Origin: Stutzerimonas degradans
Lineage (GTDB): Bacteria > Pseudomonadota > Gammaproteobacteria > Pseudomonadales > Pseudomonadaceae
Direction of reading: 5' to 3'
NCBI RefSeq assembly: GCF_024448505.1
Contig: NZ_JAMOHV010000016.1
Coordinates: 1 to 64,000, forward strand
DNA length: 64,000 nt
A program made the position numbers and the translations under genes. Position 1 is the stretch's first letter. Each line of letters starts with the position of its first letter. The notes beneath the pieces are model-generated. The model saw nothing but the letters and a program-made list of their open reading frames with translations, searched no databases and was not told the origin of the DNA. Positions 1 to 9,274 of the stretch are shown one piece after another.

Positions 1-192
1 AGCGTCCAGCGCACGCTCCACGTCTTCGGCGCCCGAACGCGGGAACTCGGCGATCACCTCACCGTTTACCGGCGAGGTGTTGACGAAATACTCCCCCTTG
101 ACCGGCGGCACGAATTCGCCGCCGATGTAGTTGCCGTAGCGCGGCTTGAAGGAAATGACGGCGCCTGGAGTACCGGGTTGGGCGTAGATCAT
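1..192 (-). CDS. exaC: NAD-dependent aldehyde dehydrogenase, N-terminal part (cut by window edge)
   Basis: Only the first 64 residues lie in the window; the gene runs off the left edge. The translation begins MIYAQPGTPGAVISF and continues with YGNYIGGEFV and NTSPVNGE, the N-terminal signature of the ExaC/AldB group of NAD-dependent acetaldehyde dehydrogenases, which oxidise acetaldehyde to acetate in ethanol catabolism. The ATG at 190-192 has a GGAGA ribosome-binding site just upstream. It is divergent from the AraC-type regulator at 481, a common arrangement for a regulator and its target. The ExaC-level name is by resemblance; another aldehyde substrate is possible. Confidence 0.8.
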   Translation of the reverse strand, partial: MIYAQPGTPGAVISFKPRYGNYIGGEFVPPVKGEYFVNTSPVNGEVIAEFPRSGAEDVERALDA

Positions 193-480
193 GGGAATTC
201 TCCGAAGGATGACTCTTGTAATAATTGATGCACTGGCCGAATCTCAGCACGGCTCATATTGATCTTGAGTCAGATTCATGCGTGCGACTTGACCCGAACA
301 AAGCTCTGCTGTCGCCTACAGTCAACTTCGTGACGAAATGTCGCAGGCCTTGGACGAGCGTTTTGTTTGCTGCGCGTTTTGGCGTGACGCTCGCAAGCGC
401 GCGCCTTAAGAGCACGAGTGCTCTGGCGCGCCCGGTTGCTCTGGCTTCATGTCGCGGAACGTTACGTTGTGGAGACTTCG
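193..480. promoter_or_regulatory. Divergent intergenic region between aldehyde dehydrogenase and AraC regulator
   Basis: This 288-base space separates two divergent genes and must hold both promoters. It is visibly less GC-rich than the coding flanks near 225-300. I see no convincing paired -35/-10 boxes or clear operator repeat and find no supportable small gene. Confidence 0.4.
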
Positions 481-1569
481 ATGAGTTCCTTATTCGAGCA
501 GACGGATGCGTCGGCCGGCCTGGCGCTTGTCACCAGCGGGCAAAAACATGCCGGCGTGCTGGCCGCAGCGGCCAGCGGCTTGTGCACCTTCATCGAGCGG
601 CAGGGAGGCGACGCCGAGCGGGTGCTCGGCGTGTCGGGCATCGATGCGCAATTGCTGCAGCATCCGACCCTGAGCCTCGCGCTGCCGAACTACTGCCAGG
701 TGCTGGAAGAAGCGGCGCGGCAATCGGGCTGTGACAACTTCGGTCTGTACTATGGCCAGCAGTTCAAGCCACAGGCGTTGGGACTGCTGGGTTATATCGG
801 CTTGTGCTCGGCAACGGTCGAGCAGGCGCTGATCAATTTCGCCCGCGCCTTCCCACTGCACCAACGCAACAGCCTGATTCGTCTGGTCGATGATGGGGAG
901 TGCTATCGCTTCGACTATCAGGTCCGCCACGGCGCCATCCTCTGCCGGCGGCAGGACGCGGAGCTGACCCTGGGCATGGCCCGCAACCTGATTCGTCACG
1001 TGCTCGGCAGCCAATGGGCGCCGCGCGCGGTGCACTTCGAACACCCGCGCCCGGCGGATTGGCACGAGCACAGCAAGGTCTTCGATGCGCCGGTGTACTT
1101 CGAGCAGCCGTACAACTCGCTGCTGATCCCCAAGGCCGGCCTGAACCGTCCCATGCCGGGCAGCGACCCGATCCTGCTGATGGTCATGCAGGATTCCCTG
1201 CGCCAGCTCAGCCTGGCGGGCGGCGAAGAGCCGGACGTCGTCGACGACGCGCGCGCCCAGATCCGCCAGCGTCTGATGCTGGGCGAGCCGGGGTTGGAAG
1301 ATATCGCCGAGCAGATGGGCATGAGCAGCTGGTCGCTACAGCGTCGCCTGCGCGAGGAAGGGCTGAGTTTCTCCGCGCTGGTGGACAAGCAGCGCCAGGA
1401 GCTGGCGACCTACTACTTGCGCCAGCAGCAGCTGCCCATTTCGGAGCTGGCACCCTTGCTGGGCTATTCCGAGACCAGTGCCTTTTCCCGTGCATTCCGC
1501 CGCTGGTTCGGCGTAAGTCCCCGCCAGTGGCGCCAGCACAGCGATCTGGTCGACACCCGGCAGCCGTAG
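481..1569 (+). CDS. AraC-family transcriptional regulator with arabinose-binding-like domain
   Basis: A 362-residue protein. Residues about 30-210 resemble the arabinose-binding/dimerisation-like domain seen in OruR/MmsR-type regulators (LPNYCQVLEEAARQSG, GLLGYIGLCSATVEQAL). The C-terminal 90 residues are a typical AraC double helix-turn-helix (DIAEQMGMSSWSLQRRL, then GYSETSAFSRAFRRWFG and SPRQWR). The ATG at 481 is preferred over an in-frame upstream start at 418 because a GGAG box lies at 471-474. Divergence from the aldehyde dehydrogenase suggests it activates that gene in response to an alcohol or aldehyde; the effector is inferred only from context. Confidence 0.88.
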   Translation: MSSLFEQTDASAGLALVTSGQKHAGVLAAAASGLCTFIERQGGDAERVLGVSGIDAQLLQHPTLSLALPNYCQVLEEAARQSGCDNFGLYYGQQFKPQALGLLGYIGLCSATVEQALINFARAFPLHQRNSLIRLVDDGECYRFDYQVRHGAILCRRQDAELTLGMARNLIRHVLGSQWAPRAVHFEHPRPADWHEHSKVFDAPVYFEQPYNSLLIPKAGLNRPMPGSDPILLMVMQDSLRQLSLAGGEEPDVVDDARAQIRQRLMLGEPGLEDIAEQMGMSSWSLQRRLREEGLSFSALVDKQRQELATYYLRQQQLPISELAPLLGYSETSAFSRAFRRWFGVSPRQWRQHSDLVDTRQP

Positions 1570-1606
1570 CTGCGCCTGGTTTGCGTGGAACGCGAACCTT
1601 AGAACG

Positions 1607-1792
1607 AGCCCAAACGCGCACGTCTGGTGCGCCTGCGAGTGCCCGGTAGCGCGTGGTAACCTTGCGTTCATCGCCAAGCAGATGAAGCACGAGGACTTCA
1701 CGAGGCTGGCCCAGATGTACGCCAAATGGCTGGGCGACGAGTCCGCCAACGAGCTGCGATACATCGGGTCAGGCACGCAGTCCGCCGCGTGA
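1607..1792 (+). pseudogene. Remnant of a phage-type tyrosine recombinase, C-terminal end
   Basis: Read in the frame ending at the TGA at 1790-1792, this stretch gives [14 protein letters not shown] followed by [14 protein letters not shown]. That resembles the end of phage integrases (…FIAxQMGHxD…VYxKW…), including the Tyr of MYAKW in the place of the nucleophile. No start codon or upstream catalytic domain is present, and the matching part fades upstream of about 1640. It lies between the AraC gene and mutS. I read it as the scar of a lost prophage or island. The match is short, so confidence is moderate. Confidence 0.5.
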
Positions 1793-1842
1793 TTCGCCCC
1801 AACTCTGCTCCACCCAGTCCAGCACCCATTTCTAAGCACCTG

Positions 1843-4422
1843 ATGAACAAGGCAATCTCCGATCTTTCGCAGCACACCCCGATGATGCAGCAATACTGGA
1901 AGCTCAAGCGCGAGCATCCGGATCAGCTGATGTTCTACCGCATGGGCGACTTCTACGAGCTGTTCTACGACGATGCCAAGAAGGCCGCGGCGCTGCTCGA
2001 CATCACCCTCACCGCGCGCGGTCAGTCGGCGGGAACGGCGATCCCCATGGCCGGCATTCCGTTCCACTCCGCCGAGGGCTACCTGGCGCGACTGGTCAAG
2101 CTGGGCGAATCGGTGGTGATCTGCGAGCAGATCGGCGACCCGGCCACCAGCAAGGGGCCGGTGGAGCGCCAGGTGGTGCGCATCATCACCCCCGGTACGG
2201 TGAGCGACGAGGCGCTGCTCGACGAGCGCCGCGACAACCTGCTGGCGGCGGTGGTCGGTGACGAGAAGCTGTTCGGCCTGTCGGTGCTGGACATCGCCAG
2301 CGGCCGCTTCAGCGTGCAGGAACTCAAGGGCTGGGAAACCCTGCTCGCGGAACTGGAGCGCCTGAGCCCGGCCGAGCTGCTGATCCCCGACGACTGGCCG
2401 CAGGGCCTGCCGCTGGAGAAACGCCGCGGTGTGCGCCGTCGCGCGCCCTGGGATTTCGATCGCGATTCGGCCTTCAAGAGCCTCTGCCAGCAGTTCTCCA
2501 CTCAGGACCTCAAGGGCTTCGGTTGCGAGGACCTGACGCTGGCCATCGGTGCCGCCGGCTGCCTGCTCACCTACGCCAAGGAAACCCAGCGCACCGCCCT
2601 GCCCCACCTGCGCAGCCTGCGCCACGAGCGCCTCGACGACACGGTGATCCTCGACGGTGCCAGCCGGCGCAACCTGGAGCTGGACGTGAACCTGGCCGGC
2701 GGTCGCGACAACACCCTGCAGTCGGTCATGGACCGCTGCCAGACCGCCATGGGCTCGCGCCTGCTGACCCGCTGGCTGAACCGCCCGCTGCGCAACCGCG
2801 AGATTCTCGAAGCGCGCCAGGACTCGATCACCTGCCTGCTCGAGCATTACCGCTTCGAGCAGCTGCAGCCGCAGCTCAAGGACATCGGTGACCTGGAACG
2901 CATCCTCGCCCGCATCGGCCTGCGCAACGCCCGTCCGCGCGATCTGGCGCGCCTGCGCGACGCCCTCGCTGCGCTGCCGCAGCTGCAGGCCGGCATGCAG
3001 GCGCTGGTGGCGCCGCATCTGCTCCAACTGGCGACCAGCATCAGCACCTACCCGGAGCTGGCCGAGCTGCTGGCCCGCGCCATCATCGACAACCCGCCGG
3101 CGGTGATCCGCGACGGTGGTGTGCTGAAGACCGGCTACGACGCCGAGCTGGACGAGCTGCAGTCGCTCTCCGAGAACGCCGGTCAGTACCTGATGGATCT
3201 GGAAACCCGCGAGAAGGCCCGTACTGGCCTCGCCAACCTCAAGGTCGGCTACAACCGCGTGCACGGCTACTTCATCGAGCTGCCGAGCAAGCAGGCCGAA
3301 TCGGCGCCGGCCGACTACATCCGGCGGCAAACCCTCAAGGGCGCCGAGCGCTTCATTACCCCTGAGCTGAAGGAGTTCGAGGACAAGGCGCTGTCGGCCA
3401 AGAGCCGCGCCCTCGCCCGCGAAAAACTGCTCTACGACGAGCTGCTGGAACTGCTGATCGGCCATCTGCCACCCCTGCAGGAAAGCGCCGCGGCGCTGGC
3501 CGAACTGGACGTGCTGAGCAACCTCGCCGAGCGCGCACTTAACCTCGATCTGAATCGTCCGCGCTTCGTCGAACAGCCCTGCCTGCGCATCGAGCAGGGT
3601 CGACACCCGGTGGTCGAGCAGGTGCTGGAGACGCCCTTCGTCGCCAACGATCTCGCCCTCGACGACGCCACCCGCATGCTGGTCATCACCGGGCCGAACA
3701 TGGGCGGTAAGTCCACCTACATGCGCCAGACCGCGCTGATCGTGCTGCTGGCGCAGATTGGCAGCTTCGTACCGGCGGCGGCGTGTGAGCTGTCACTGGT
3801 GGACCGCATCTTCACCCGCATCGGCTCTTCGGACGACCTCGCCGGCGGGCGCTCAACCTTCATGGTGGAGATGAGCGAAACCGCCAACATCCTGCACAAC
3901 GCCAGTGACAAGAGCCTGGTGCTGATGGACGAAGTAGGTCGCGGCACCAGCACCTTCGATGGCTTGTCGCTGGCCTGGGCAGCCGCCGAGCAGCTGGCGA
4001 AGCTGCGCGCCTTCACGCTGTTCGCCACCCACTACTTCGAGTTGACCGTGCTGCCAGAAAGCGAGCCCGTGGTGGCCAACGTGCACCTGTCGGCCACCGA
4101 GCACAACGAGCGCATCGTCTTCCTCCATCATGTGCTGCCGGGGCCGGCGAGCCAGAGCTACGGCCTGGCGGTGGCGCAGCTGGCGGGCGTGCCGGGCGAG
4201 GTCATACAGCGCGCCCGCGACCATCTGTCGCGGCTGGAAACCACCAGCCTGCCCCACGAAGCGCCGAGAATGGCAGCTGGCCAGTCCGCGCCTCCGGTGC
4301 AGAGCGATCTTTTCGCCAGTTTGCCGCATCCTGTGATCGAGCAATTGCGTCGAATCAATCCCGATGATCTGTCTCCGCGACAGGCGCTGGACCTGCTATA
4401 CAGCCTTAAATCGCAAGCCTGA
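1843..4422 (+). CDS. mutS: DNA mismatch repair protein MutS
   Basis: An 859-residue MutS, close to the 855 or so usual in pseudomonads. It binds mismatches and starts methyl-independent or MutL-directed repair. The mismatch-reading Phe-x-Glu is F37-Y38-E39 in RMGDFYELF. The Walker A loop GPNMGGKST is at residues 617-625 and Walker [17 protein letters not shown] near 690-705. The ATG at 1843 gives the expected [18 protein letters not shown] start; a longer in-frame extension to 1726 overlaps the integrase scar and is rejected. No strong Shine-Dalgarno is visible. fdxA follows on the same strand, the usual Pseudomonas order. Confidence 0.98.
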   Translation: MNKAISDLSQHTPMMQQYWKLKREHPDQLMFYRMGDFYELFYDDAKKAAALLDITLTARGQSAGTAIPMAGIPFHSAEGYLARLVKLGESVVICEQIGDPATSKGPVERQVVRIITPGTVSDEALLDERRDNLLAAVVGDEKLFGLSVLDIASGRFSVQELKGWETLLAELERLSPAELLIPDDWPQGLPLEKRRGVRRRAPWDFDRDSAFKSLCQQFSTQDLKGFGCEDLTLAIGAAGCLLTYAKETQRTALPHLRSLRHERLDDTVILDGASRRNLELDVNLAGGRDNTLQSVMDRCQTAMGSRLLTRWLNRPLRNREILEARQDSITCLLEHYRFEQLQPQLKDIGDLERILARIGLRNARPRDLARLRDALAALPQLQAGMQALVAPHLLQLATSISTYPELAELLARAIIDNPPAVIRDGGVLKTGYDAELDELQSLSENAGQYLMDLETREKARTGLANLKVGYNRVHGYFIELPSKQAESAPADYIRRQTLKGAERFITPELKEFEDKALSAKSRALAREKLLYDELLELLIGHLPPLQESAAALAELDVLSNLAERALNLDLNRPRFVEQPCLRIEQGRHPVVEQVLETPFVANDLALDDATRMLVITGPNMGGKSTYMRQTALIVLLAQIGSFVPAAACELSLVDRIFTRIGSSDDLAGGRSTFMVEMSETANILHNASDKSLVLMDEVGRGTSTFDGLSLAWAAAEQLAKLRAFTLFATHYFELTVLPESEPVVANVHLSATEHNERIVFLHHVLPGPASQSYGLAVAQLAGVPGEVIQRARDHLSRLETTSLPHEAPRMAAGQSAPPVQSDLFASLPHPVIEQLRRINPDDLSPRQALDLLYSLKSQA

Positions 4423-4435
4423 TGCGCCAATAAAC

Positions 4436-4444
4436 TGGTAGAAT
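4436..4444 (+). promoter_or_regulatory. Candidate extended -10 promoter for fdxA
   Basis: TGGTAGAAT fits an extended -10 element (TGn plus TAGAAT). It lies 14 bases past the mutS stop and about 110 bases before the fdxA start. No good -35 box is visible, which extended -10 promoters tolerate. This would let fdxA be transcribed apart from mutS. Confidence 0.4.
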
Positions 4445-4552
4445 CGCGCGCAATTTTTTGGATACGGTGGCGTTTGCCTGGTGCCACCCTGTCTGCTGCC
4501 ACACAGGAGCGTCTGCCAACGCTGCCTGACCCGCCTGAGGAGATAGCTAGAA

Positions 4553-4876
4553 ATGACCTTCGTCGTCACCGACAACTGCATCAAGTGCAAATACACCGAT
4601 TGCGTGGAAGTCTGCCCGGTGGACTGCTTCTACGAAGGCCCGAACTTCCTGGTGATTCACCCGGACGAGTGTATCGATTGTGCCCTGTGCGAGCCGGAGT
4701 GCCCGGCCCAGGCGATCTTCTCCGAAGACGAAGTGCCGGACGATCAGCAGGAATACATCGCGCTGAACGCCGATCTGGCCGAAGTCTGGCCGAACATCAC
4801 CGAGAAGAAGGACTCGCTGCCGGATGCCGAAGAGTGGGACGGCGTCAAGGACAAGCTGCAGTACCTCGAGCGCTGA
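4553..4876 (+). CDS. fdxA: 7Fe-8S ferredoxin FdxA
   Basis: A 107-residue cytoplasmic electron carrier of the Azotobacter-type ferredoxin I family. The N-terminal half holds the cluster cysteines in [17 protein letters not shown] and [12 protein letters not shown], which fit one [3Fe-4S] and one [4Fe-4S] cluster. The acidic C-terminal extension ([17 protein letters not shown]) is typical. The ATG has a strong GAGGAG box 8-13 bases upstream. It sits directly after mutS, as in other pseudomonads, and ends just before a strong hairpin terminator. Confidence 0.97.
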   Translation: MTFVVTDNCIKCKYTDCVEVCPVDCFYEGPNFLVIHPDECIDCALCEPECPAQAIFSEDEVPDDQQEYIALNADLAEVWPNITEKKDSLPDAEEWDGVKDKLQYLER

Positions 4877-4892
4877 TCGCCCGTTGCGACGA

Positions 4893-4918
4893 AAAATGCC
4901 CGCATTCGCGGGCATTTT
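4893..4918. terminator. Bidirectional Rho-independent terminator between fdxA and csbD gene
   Basis: A perfect 11-bp inverted repeat, AAAATGCCCGC / GCGGGCATTTT, with a 4-base loop. A-rich and T-rich ends on both sides allow it to work for fdxA on the plus strand and for the csbD-like gene on the minus strand. Confidence 0.9.
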
Positions 4919-4937
4919 CATGTGTGCAGCGCACCGA

Positions 4938-5129
4938 TCAGGCCCGGTCGATGCCCTTCTTCAGCGTATCCTTGACGTCACCCTTGACCTGCTGGGCGTC
5001 ACCCTTGATCTCCTGACGCTGCCCTTCCTCCTTCAGCCGCGGATTGTCGGTGGCCTCGCCAATACCCTGCTTGATCTTGCCGACAGCTTCGTTGGTGTTG
5101 CCCTTGATCTTGTCTTCGGTGCTGCTCAT
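4938..5129 (-). CDS. CsbD-family stress-response protein
   Basis: A 63-residue, very hydrophilic, Lys/Glu-rich protein beginning MSSTEDKIKGNTNEAVGKIK, the CsbD family signature. These proteins are induced by general stress or stationary phase; their molecular role is unknown. The repeated GK-x-K and KGD segments suggest a natively extended or helical structure. The ATG is preceded by AAGGGGAG, a strong ribosome-binding site. It converges on fdxA over the shared terminator. Confidence 0.93.
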   Translation of the reverse strand: MSSTEDKIKGNTNEAVGKIKQGIGEATDNPRLKEEGQRQEIKGDAQQVKGDVKDTLKKGIDRA

Positions 5130-5220
5130 GGCGGCTCCCCTTTGCTGCTGAGTGATCGGTTACAAAGGGTGGACCGGGTGCGCGCGCCGATAGTTTCCTC
5201 CCGGCCATCGGAACGGCGCG

Positions 5221-6219
5221 TCAGGTCGTCGCTCGCCGGCTGCGCATCAGTCGATTGAGCAGTGGTCGCCCGGCCAGTTGCAGGAACACCGGGGCACCCA
5301 CGATCAGGTAGAAGTAATAGGTGACGAAGCGCCAGATCAGGATCGCCGCCGCCGTGCTGGATTTACCCACCATCGGCGTCAGCAGCGCGGCCGAAGCCAG
5401 CTCGGCGCTGCCGGCGCCGCCAGGCAGCAGGCTGAGCTGACCAGCCGTCAGCGCCAGAATCTGCACCACGAAGGTCCAGGCCCAGGCGATCTCGCTCTGC
5501 AATCCGCGCAGCGTCAGATACAGCACACTGAAGCGCAGCAGCCAGTGCAGCGTGGTCAGCACGAATACACCGAGCAGCACCCGGCGCGGCAAGCGGAAGC
5601 AATCGAGCAGCGCATTGCGAAACCCCAATATCTTGCGCGCCCAGCGTCGCCGCCGCTTCGCCCGCATTCCCAGGTGCCTGACCAGCCAACCGTTGAAGCG
5701 AAACACCTGGCGATGGAAACGCCCGAGCAGCCCCAGCAGTATGAGCACGCCGAGCAGCAGCGCCGCGCTGAAGCCCAGCAGACTGCCAACATAGGCATTG
5801 AAGGCATGGGTCATGGCATAGATCAGCACGCCGACCAGCGCACAGGCGAAGAACAGCAGGTCGCTGAGCTGCTCCACCGCATAGGTCGCCGTGCCTCTTG
5901 CCGGTGTCACGCCCTGGCGCATCAGCAGAGCCATCGCGGTCAGCGGCCCGCCAGCACCGCCGGGCGTCGCGCAGATGGCGAACTCGGTAGCTACCACGAT
6001 GCCCAGCGCACGCCGCTGGCCGAGCGTGCGCCGGCCGACCAACAAGCGCAGGCGCCAGGCATTCAGATACCAGCCGGCGAGCACCATGCCGAGCATGCCC
6101 AGCAGCAACCCGGGTGGAAAGCGCAACAGTCGCTCGAACAAGCCGGTACCACCCAGCAGCAGTGGCACCAGTGCCGCGGCGAGCAACGCACCGAGCAACA
6201 GCCAGGCGCTGCGGTTCAT
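5221..6219 (-). CDS. Lysylphosphatidylglycerol synthase-like / UPF0104 inner-membrane protein
   Basis: A 332-residue polytopic membrane protein with about eight hydrophobic segments (LLLGALLAAALVPLLLGG, LLLGMLGMVLAGWYLNAW, LLFFACALVGVLIYAM and so on). The FAICATPGGAGGPLTAMAL region and the LSLLPGGAGSAELA motif near the C-terminus are typical of the UPF0104/YbhN and LPG-synthase transmembrane family, which includes lipid flippase-like domains. No soluble aminoacyl-transferase domain is present, so it is not a full MprF. The start ATG at 6217-6219 overlaps the stop of the deacetylase gene by four bases, so it is the last gene of a three-gene operon. A role in moving or modifying a glycolipid is inference. 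Confidence 0.8.
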   Translation of the reverse strand: MNRSAWLLLGALLAAALVPLLLGGTGLFERLLRFPPGLLLGMLGMVLAGWYLNAWRLRLLVGRRTLGQRRALGIVVATEFAICATPGGAGGPLTAMALLMRQGVTPARGTATYAVEQLSDLLFFACALVGVLIYAMTHAFNAYVGSLLGFSAALLLGVLILLGLLGRFHRQVFRFNGWLVRHLGMRAKRRRRWARKILGFRNALLDCFRLPRRVLLGVFVLTTLHWLLRFSVLYLTLRGLQSEIAWAWTFVVQILALTAGQLSLLPGGAGSAELASAALLTPMVGKSSTAAAILIWRFVTYYFYLIVGAPVFLQLAGRPLLNRLMRSRRATT

Positions 6220-6977
6220 GCCGGTTGACTCACCAGCGACTGCTGGCGCAGCCATTCGATCTTGCTGACCGGGCGCCGCCCCTCCGCGAGCAGGCGTTGC
6301 AGCAGCTGCAGCCAGTAGTGGCGGGAGAACTCGTGACGCATATCCACCGGGTGCAGGCCCAGACGCAGCAGCGTCGCCGCTTTGTGCTTGCGCAGCTGGC
6401 GCTCGCAGACCAGTCGCGACAGCCCGCGACGCCAGGCGCTGCGCGCGCTCCAAACCAGCCCTGGCGCGGTGATCGGCGCAAAGTCCGGCAGGCGGTAGAA
6501 CCGTTGCGGATCGCTGGTATAGCTCAGGCCACTGCCCCGCAGGGCCTGCCGGGTACCGACGCTCATTAGCCAGGCCGGCGCGACAAAGCCATGCAGCGGC
6601 CAGCCCTGCTCGGCAAACAGCTGCATGCCCTGCTCCAGCCGTCGGCGCGCCTCGGCTTCGGCCAACGCGTAGAACTCCCCTTCATGGGTGTAGATGCGGC
6701 GCATGAACCAGTCGCGCGGCGTGCGCGGTGCCGGCGCGTCGTCGGCATGGTAGTAGCCGTGCAGCACCAGCTCGTCGCCGCGCGCCAGGCGCTCACCGAG
6801 CAGGTCGAGAAACCACGGGTGCGCCTGCAGCGGATTGCGCCGGTGGAAGTCCGGCACCACCAGCCAGGTAATGGGGATCGTGCCGAGTGCATCGACGGCC
6901 TCGACGAATGGCCGGTAATCCGGCCAGGTTTGCGGCGCCACATCGTGCAGCACCAGCATCAGCACCGGTTCAGCCAT
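6216..6977 (-). CDS. DUF2334-type polysaccharide deacetylase
   Basis: A 253-residue protein with the metal-dependent carbohydrate esterase-4-like motifs of the DUF2334 group: HDVAP at residues 11-15, the paired histidines in HGYYH at 73-77, the VAPAW motif at 132-136, and the late LHPVD at 209-212. Such enzymes are expected to remove acetyl groups from N-acetylated sugars. No signal peptide is visible, so it probably acts in the cytoplasm. The ATG at 6975-6977 overlaps the end of the glycosyltransferase gene by eight bases and its own stop overlaps the next start, showing tight coupling. Confidence 0.82.
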   Translation of the reverse strand: MAEPVLMLVLHDVAPQTWPDYRPFVEAVDALGTIPITWLVVPDFHRRNPLQAHPWFLDLLGERLARGDELVLHGYYHADDAPAPRTPRDWFMRRIYTHEGEFYALAEAEARRRLEQGMQLFAEQGWPLHGFVAPAWLMSVGTRQALRGSGLSYTSDPQRFYRLPDFAPITAPGLVWSARSAWRRGLSRLVCERQLRKHKAATLLRLGLHPVDMRHEFSRHYWLQLLQRLLAEGRRPVSKIEWLRQQSLVSQPA

Positions 6978-8085
6978 GTACCGCCACCGGCAGATCGGCC
7001 GTACCGAGCACGGCGTGGTAGTGCGCGAGCAGGCCGGCGACCACCGCATCCCACGCGTGATGGGCTTCGACGTGCTGGCGCGCCTGCCTGCCGAGCCGCT
7101 GCGGATCGTCCTCGAACAGCTCCTGCACGGTCAGCGCCATCGAGCGCGCATCCAGCGGCCGGCACAGACGGCCGGTGTGTGGCGGCACCAGCTCCGGCAA
7201 CGCACCGGCGCGCGCGGCCACCACCGGAATGCCGCTGGCCATCGCCTCCAAAGCCACCAGGCCGAACGTCTCCTGATTGCCGGCATGCAGCAGCATGTCG
7301 CTACTGGCGAGCAACCGCGCGACCTCGCTGGCCGGACAGAACTGGTCGATCACCGTGACGTTGTCCGGCACCCGGTGCGGCATGCTCGACCCTACCAGCA
7401 ACAGGTGATACGGCCGGCCGAGGATGCGCGCGGTTTCCAGCAGGACATGCAGATTCTTCTCGCGCGAGCCACGCCCGGCGAAGATCAGCAGGCGGCAATC
7501 GTCCTCCAGCCCCAGCTCACGTCGCAGATGCACGTCGCGACGCGTCGGGCTGAACGTTTCCAGATCGACACCCAGCGGCTGCACATACACGTTGCGCACC
7601 CGCAGCGCCGTCAGCTTGTCCGCCATGACCTGGCTGGGCGCCAGCACGCGATCGAAACTGCCGTACAGCCGCGAGACATAGCCGTTCATGTTGGTGCCCA
7701 GCCAGCCACCAATGCGGTTGCTGACCAGCAACGGCAGATCGGAGTGGTAGAAGCCGATCACCGGAATATCCAGCCGGCGCCCGGCATCCAGCGCCGCCCA
7801 GGCGGTCATGTACGGATCGCCCACTTCGATCAGATCGGGGCGCAGTGAACGCAGCAGATTACGCCAGGGACCGCGACGGATCGGAAAGCGATAGCCCTTG
7901 CCGAACGGCAGGGCCGGGGCTGGCACCTCGTAGATGCCAGCATGCTGCTGATAGCTGCTGCCAGGGACAAGAATGCTGTGGCGAACGCCGGAATAAAGCT
8001 GCAGGCGGCGGTGCTTGGCCTCGAGGTAGGTACGCACGCCGCCACTGGCCGGCGCGTAAAACATGGTCATATCGGCGATGTGCAA
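6970..8085 (-). CDS. Glycosyltransferase family 4 protein
   Basis: A 371-residue GT-B glycosyltransferase. The N-terminal glycine-rich acceptor loop is PASGGVRTYLEAKH, and the C-terminal donor site carries NQETFGLVALEAMASGIPVV, the E-x7-E motif of retaining GT4 enzymes. I chose the TTG at 8083-8085 because GGAGA lies nine bases upstream and it gives the usual HIADMTMFYAP start; the first ATG is five codons later. It leads the operon with the deacetylase and UPF0104 protein. Transfer of a sugar, then deacetylation, then membrane translocation, as in GPI-like or glucosaminyl-lipid synthesis, is a reasonable but untested reading. Confidence 0.85.
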   Translation of the reverse strand: MHIADMTMFYAPASGGVRTYLEAKHRRLQLYSGVRHSILVPGSSYQQHAGIYEVPAPALPFGKGYRFPIRRGPWRNLLRSLRPDLIEVGDPYMTAWAALDAGRRLDIPVIGFYHSDLPLLVSNRIGGWLGTNMNGYVSRLYGSFDRVLAPSQVMADKLTALRVRNVYVQPLGVDLETFSPTRRDVHLRRELGLEDDCRLLIFAGRGSREKNLHVLLETARILGRPYHLLLVGSSMPHRVPDNVTVIDQFCPASEVARLLASSDMLLHAGNQETFGLVALEAMASGIPVVAARAGALPELVPPHTGRLCRPLDARSMALTVQELFEDDPQRLGRQARQHVEAHHAWDAVVAGLLAHYHAVLGTADLPVAVHG

Positions 8086-8249
8086 GATGCAACGTCTCCA
8101 TCCGGTTTCGGCCCAGAACCCCGGAATTGCCTCGGCGCCGCTGGTCGGCCGCCCCGCCATGCCGCTGCAGCTCGCAGGAATTCTGTAATGAACGGTATGG
8201 ACCCTTCTGCAGAATAGACGTTCGCCGTACCGCTCGCCGGGCGGACCGG

Positions 8250-9125
8250 TCAGGAATCGGCGGCCTTCTCGCCCGGGTCCTTGCCCTCGACCGAGTGGTG
8301 CTCGATCACCGCATTCAGCTCGGCGCCCAGCAGCAGCACCGCCGCGGAAATGTAGAAGTACAGCAGCAGCACGATGATCGCGCCGATGCTGCCGTAGGTG
8401 GCGTTGTAGTCGGCGAAGTTCTGCACGTAGATGCCGAAACCTACCGATGCGGCGATCCAGACGATCACCGCGAGCACCGAGCCGGGCGTGATGAAGCGGA
8501 ACTCCTGCTTCACATCCGGCGTGACGTAGTACAGCACGGCCACCAGCAGCATCATCAGGAACACCACCACCGGCCAGCGCAGCCACGCCCAGAGCAGCAC
8601 GATCGTCTCCTTCAGGCCGACGAGATCGGCCAGCCACTCCATCACCTGCGGACCGACGATCATCAGCCCGGCGCTGGCAAGCAGAATCACGGCGGTGCCG
8701 ATCGTGTAGAGCAGCGACAACAGCATGAGCTTCCAGCTGGGCCGCCCCTCGTCGACGTCGTAGGCCCGGTTCATTGCATTCATCAGCGAACGGAAGCCCG
8801 CCGACGCCGTCCACAGCGCCACGAGGATACCGACTGACAACAGCCCGCTTTTCTGTTGCTGCAGCTGGTCGATCACCGGATTGACCTGTTCCATCGCCAC
8901 CGCGGGTAGCGCCAGCGCCGCCTGTTCACGCAGCCAGGCGAAGAACTCCGAGAGGTTGAGAAAGCCCAGCAGGGCCATGAGAAACAGCAGGAACGGAAAC
9001 AGCGAGAACAACGCCCGGTACGCCAGCGCCGAGGCGTAGGTGGACATGTCGTCGTTGCTGAACTCCTTGATCGTGCGCTTGAGCAAGGTGCCGAAACCGA
9101 TGCCACGCGTATCCAGAAATGCCAT
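8250..9125 (-). CDS. YihY/BrkB-family inner-membrane protein
   Basis: A 291-residue protein with about six transmembrane segments and the family hallmarks ALAYRALFSLFPFLLFLMAL and ASVGFGIYVQNFADYNATYGSIGA. The family was once mislabelled ribonuclease BN and is of unknown function, often linked to envelope integrity. The ATG at 9123-9125 follows a GGGGAG box; the longer upstream reading is not needed. The C-terminal tail is charged (EGKDPGEKAADS). It is 164 bases upstream of the GT operon on the same strand. Confidence 0.9.
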   Translation of the reverse strand: MAFLDTRGIGFGTLLKRTIKEFSNDDMSTYASALAYRALFSLFPFLLFLMALLGFLNLSEFFAWLREQAALALPAVAMEQVNPVIDQLQQQKSGLLSVGILVALWTASAGFRSLMNAMNRAYDVDEGRPSWKLMLLSLLYTIGTAVILLASAGLMIVGPQVMEWLADLVGLKETIVLLWAWLRWPVVVFLMMLLVAVLYYVTPDVKQEFRFITPGSVLAVIVWIAASVGFGIYVQNFADYNATYGSIGAIIVLLLYFYISAAVLLLGAELNAVIEHHSVEGKDPGEKAADS

Positions 9126-9274
9126 ACCGCTCCCCGCCAACTGACCTGTCTGAACTGGGACGATAGCCCCGCGCAAGAGTTCGGGCGAGATCACCGCCGG
9201 GCACGCGTCGCGCCGGCATGCCGCGAGGACGCCTATGCTGTCAGCACACCCACGTCGATAAAGGAACGCTCTCC

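Noticed and set aside
1726..1842. Longer MutS start that adds 39 residues
   Set aside because: The added residues are Arg/Pro-rich and unlike MutS, overlap the integrase scar, and the ATG at 1843 gives the usual N-terminus.
1336..3606. 756-codon open frame on the minus strand across mutS
   Set aside because: It is antisense to a complete mutS; high third-position GC leaves long stop-free antisense frames. The translation is low-complexity and has no domain or ribosome-binding site.
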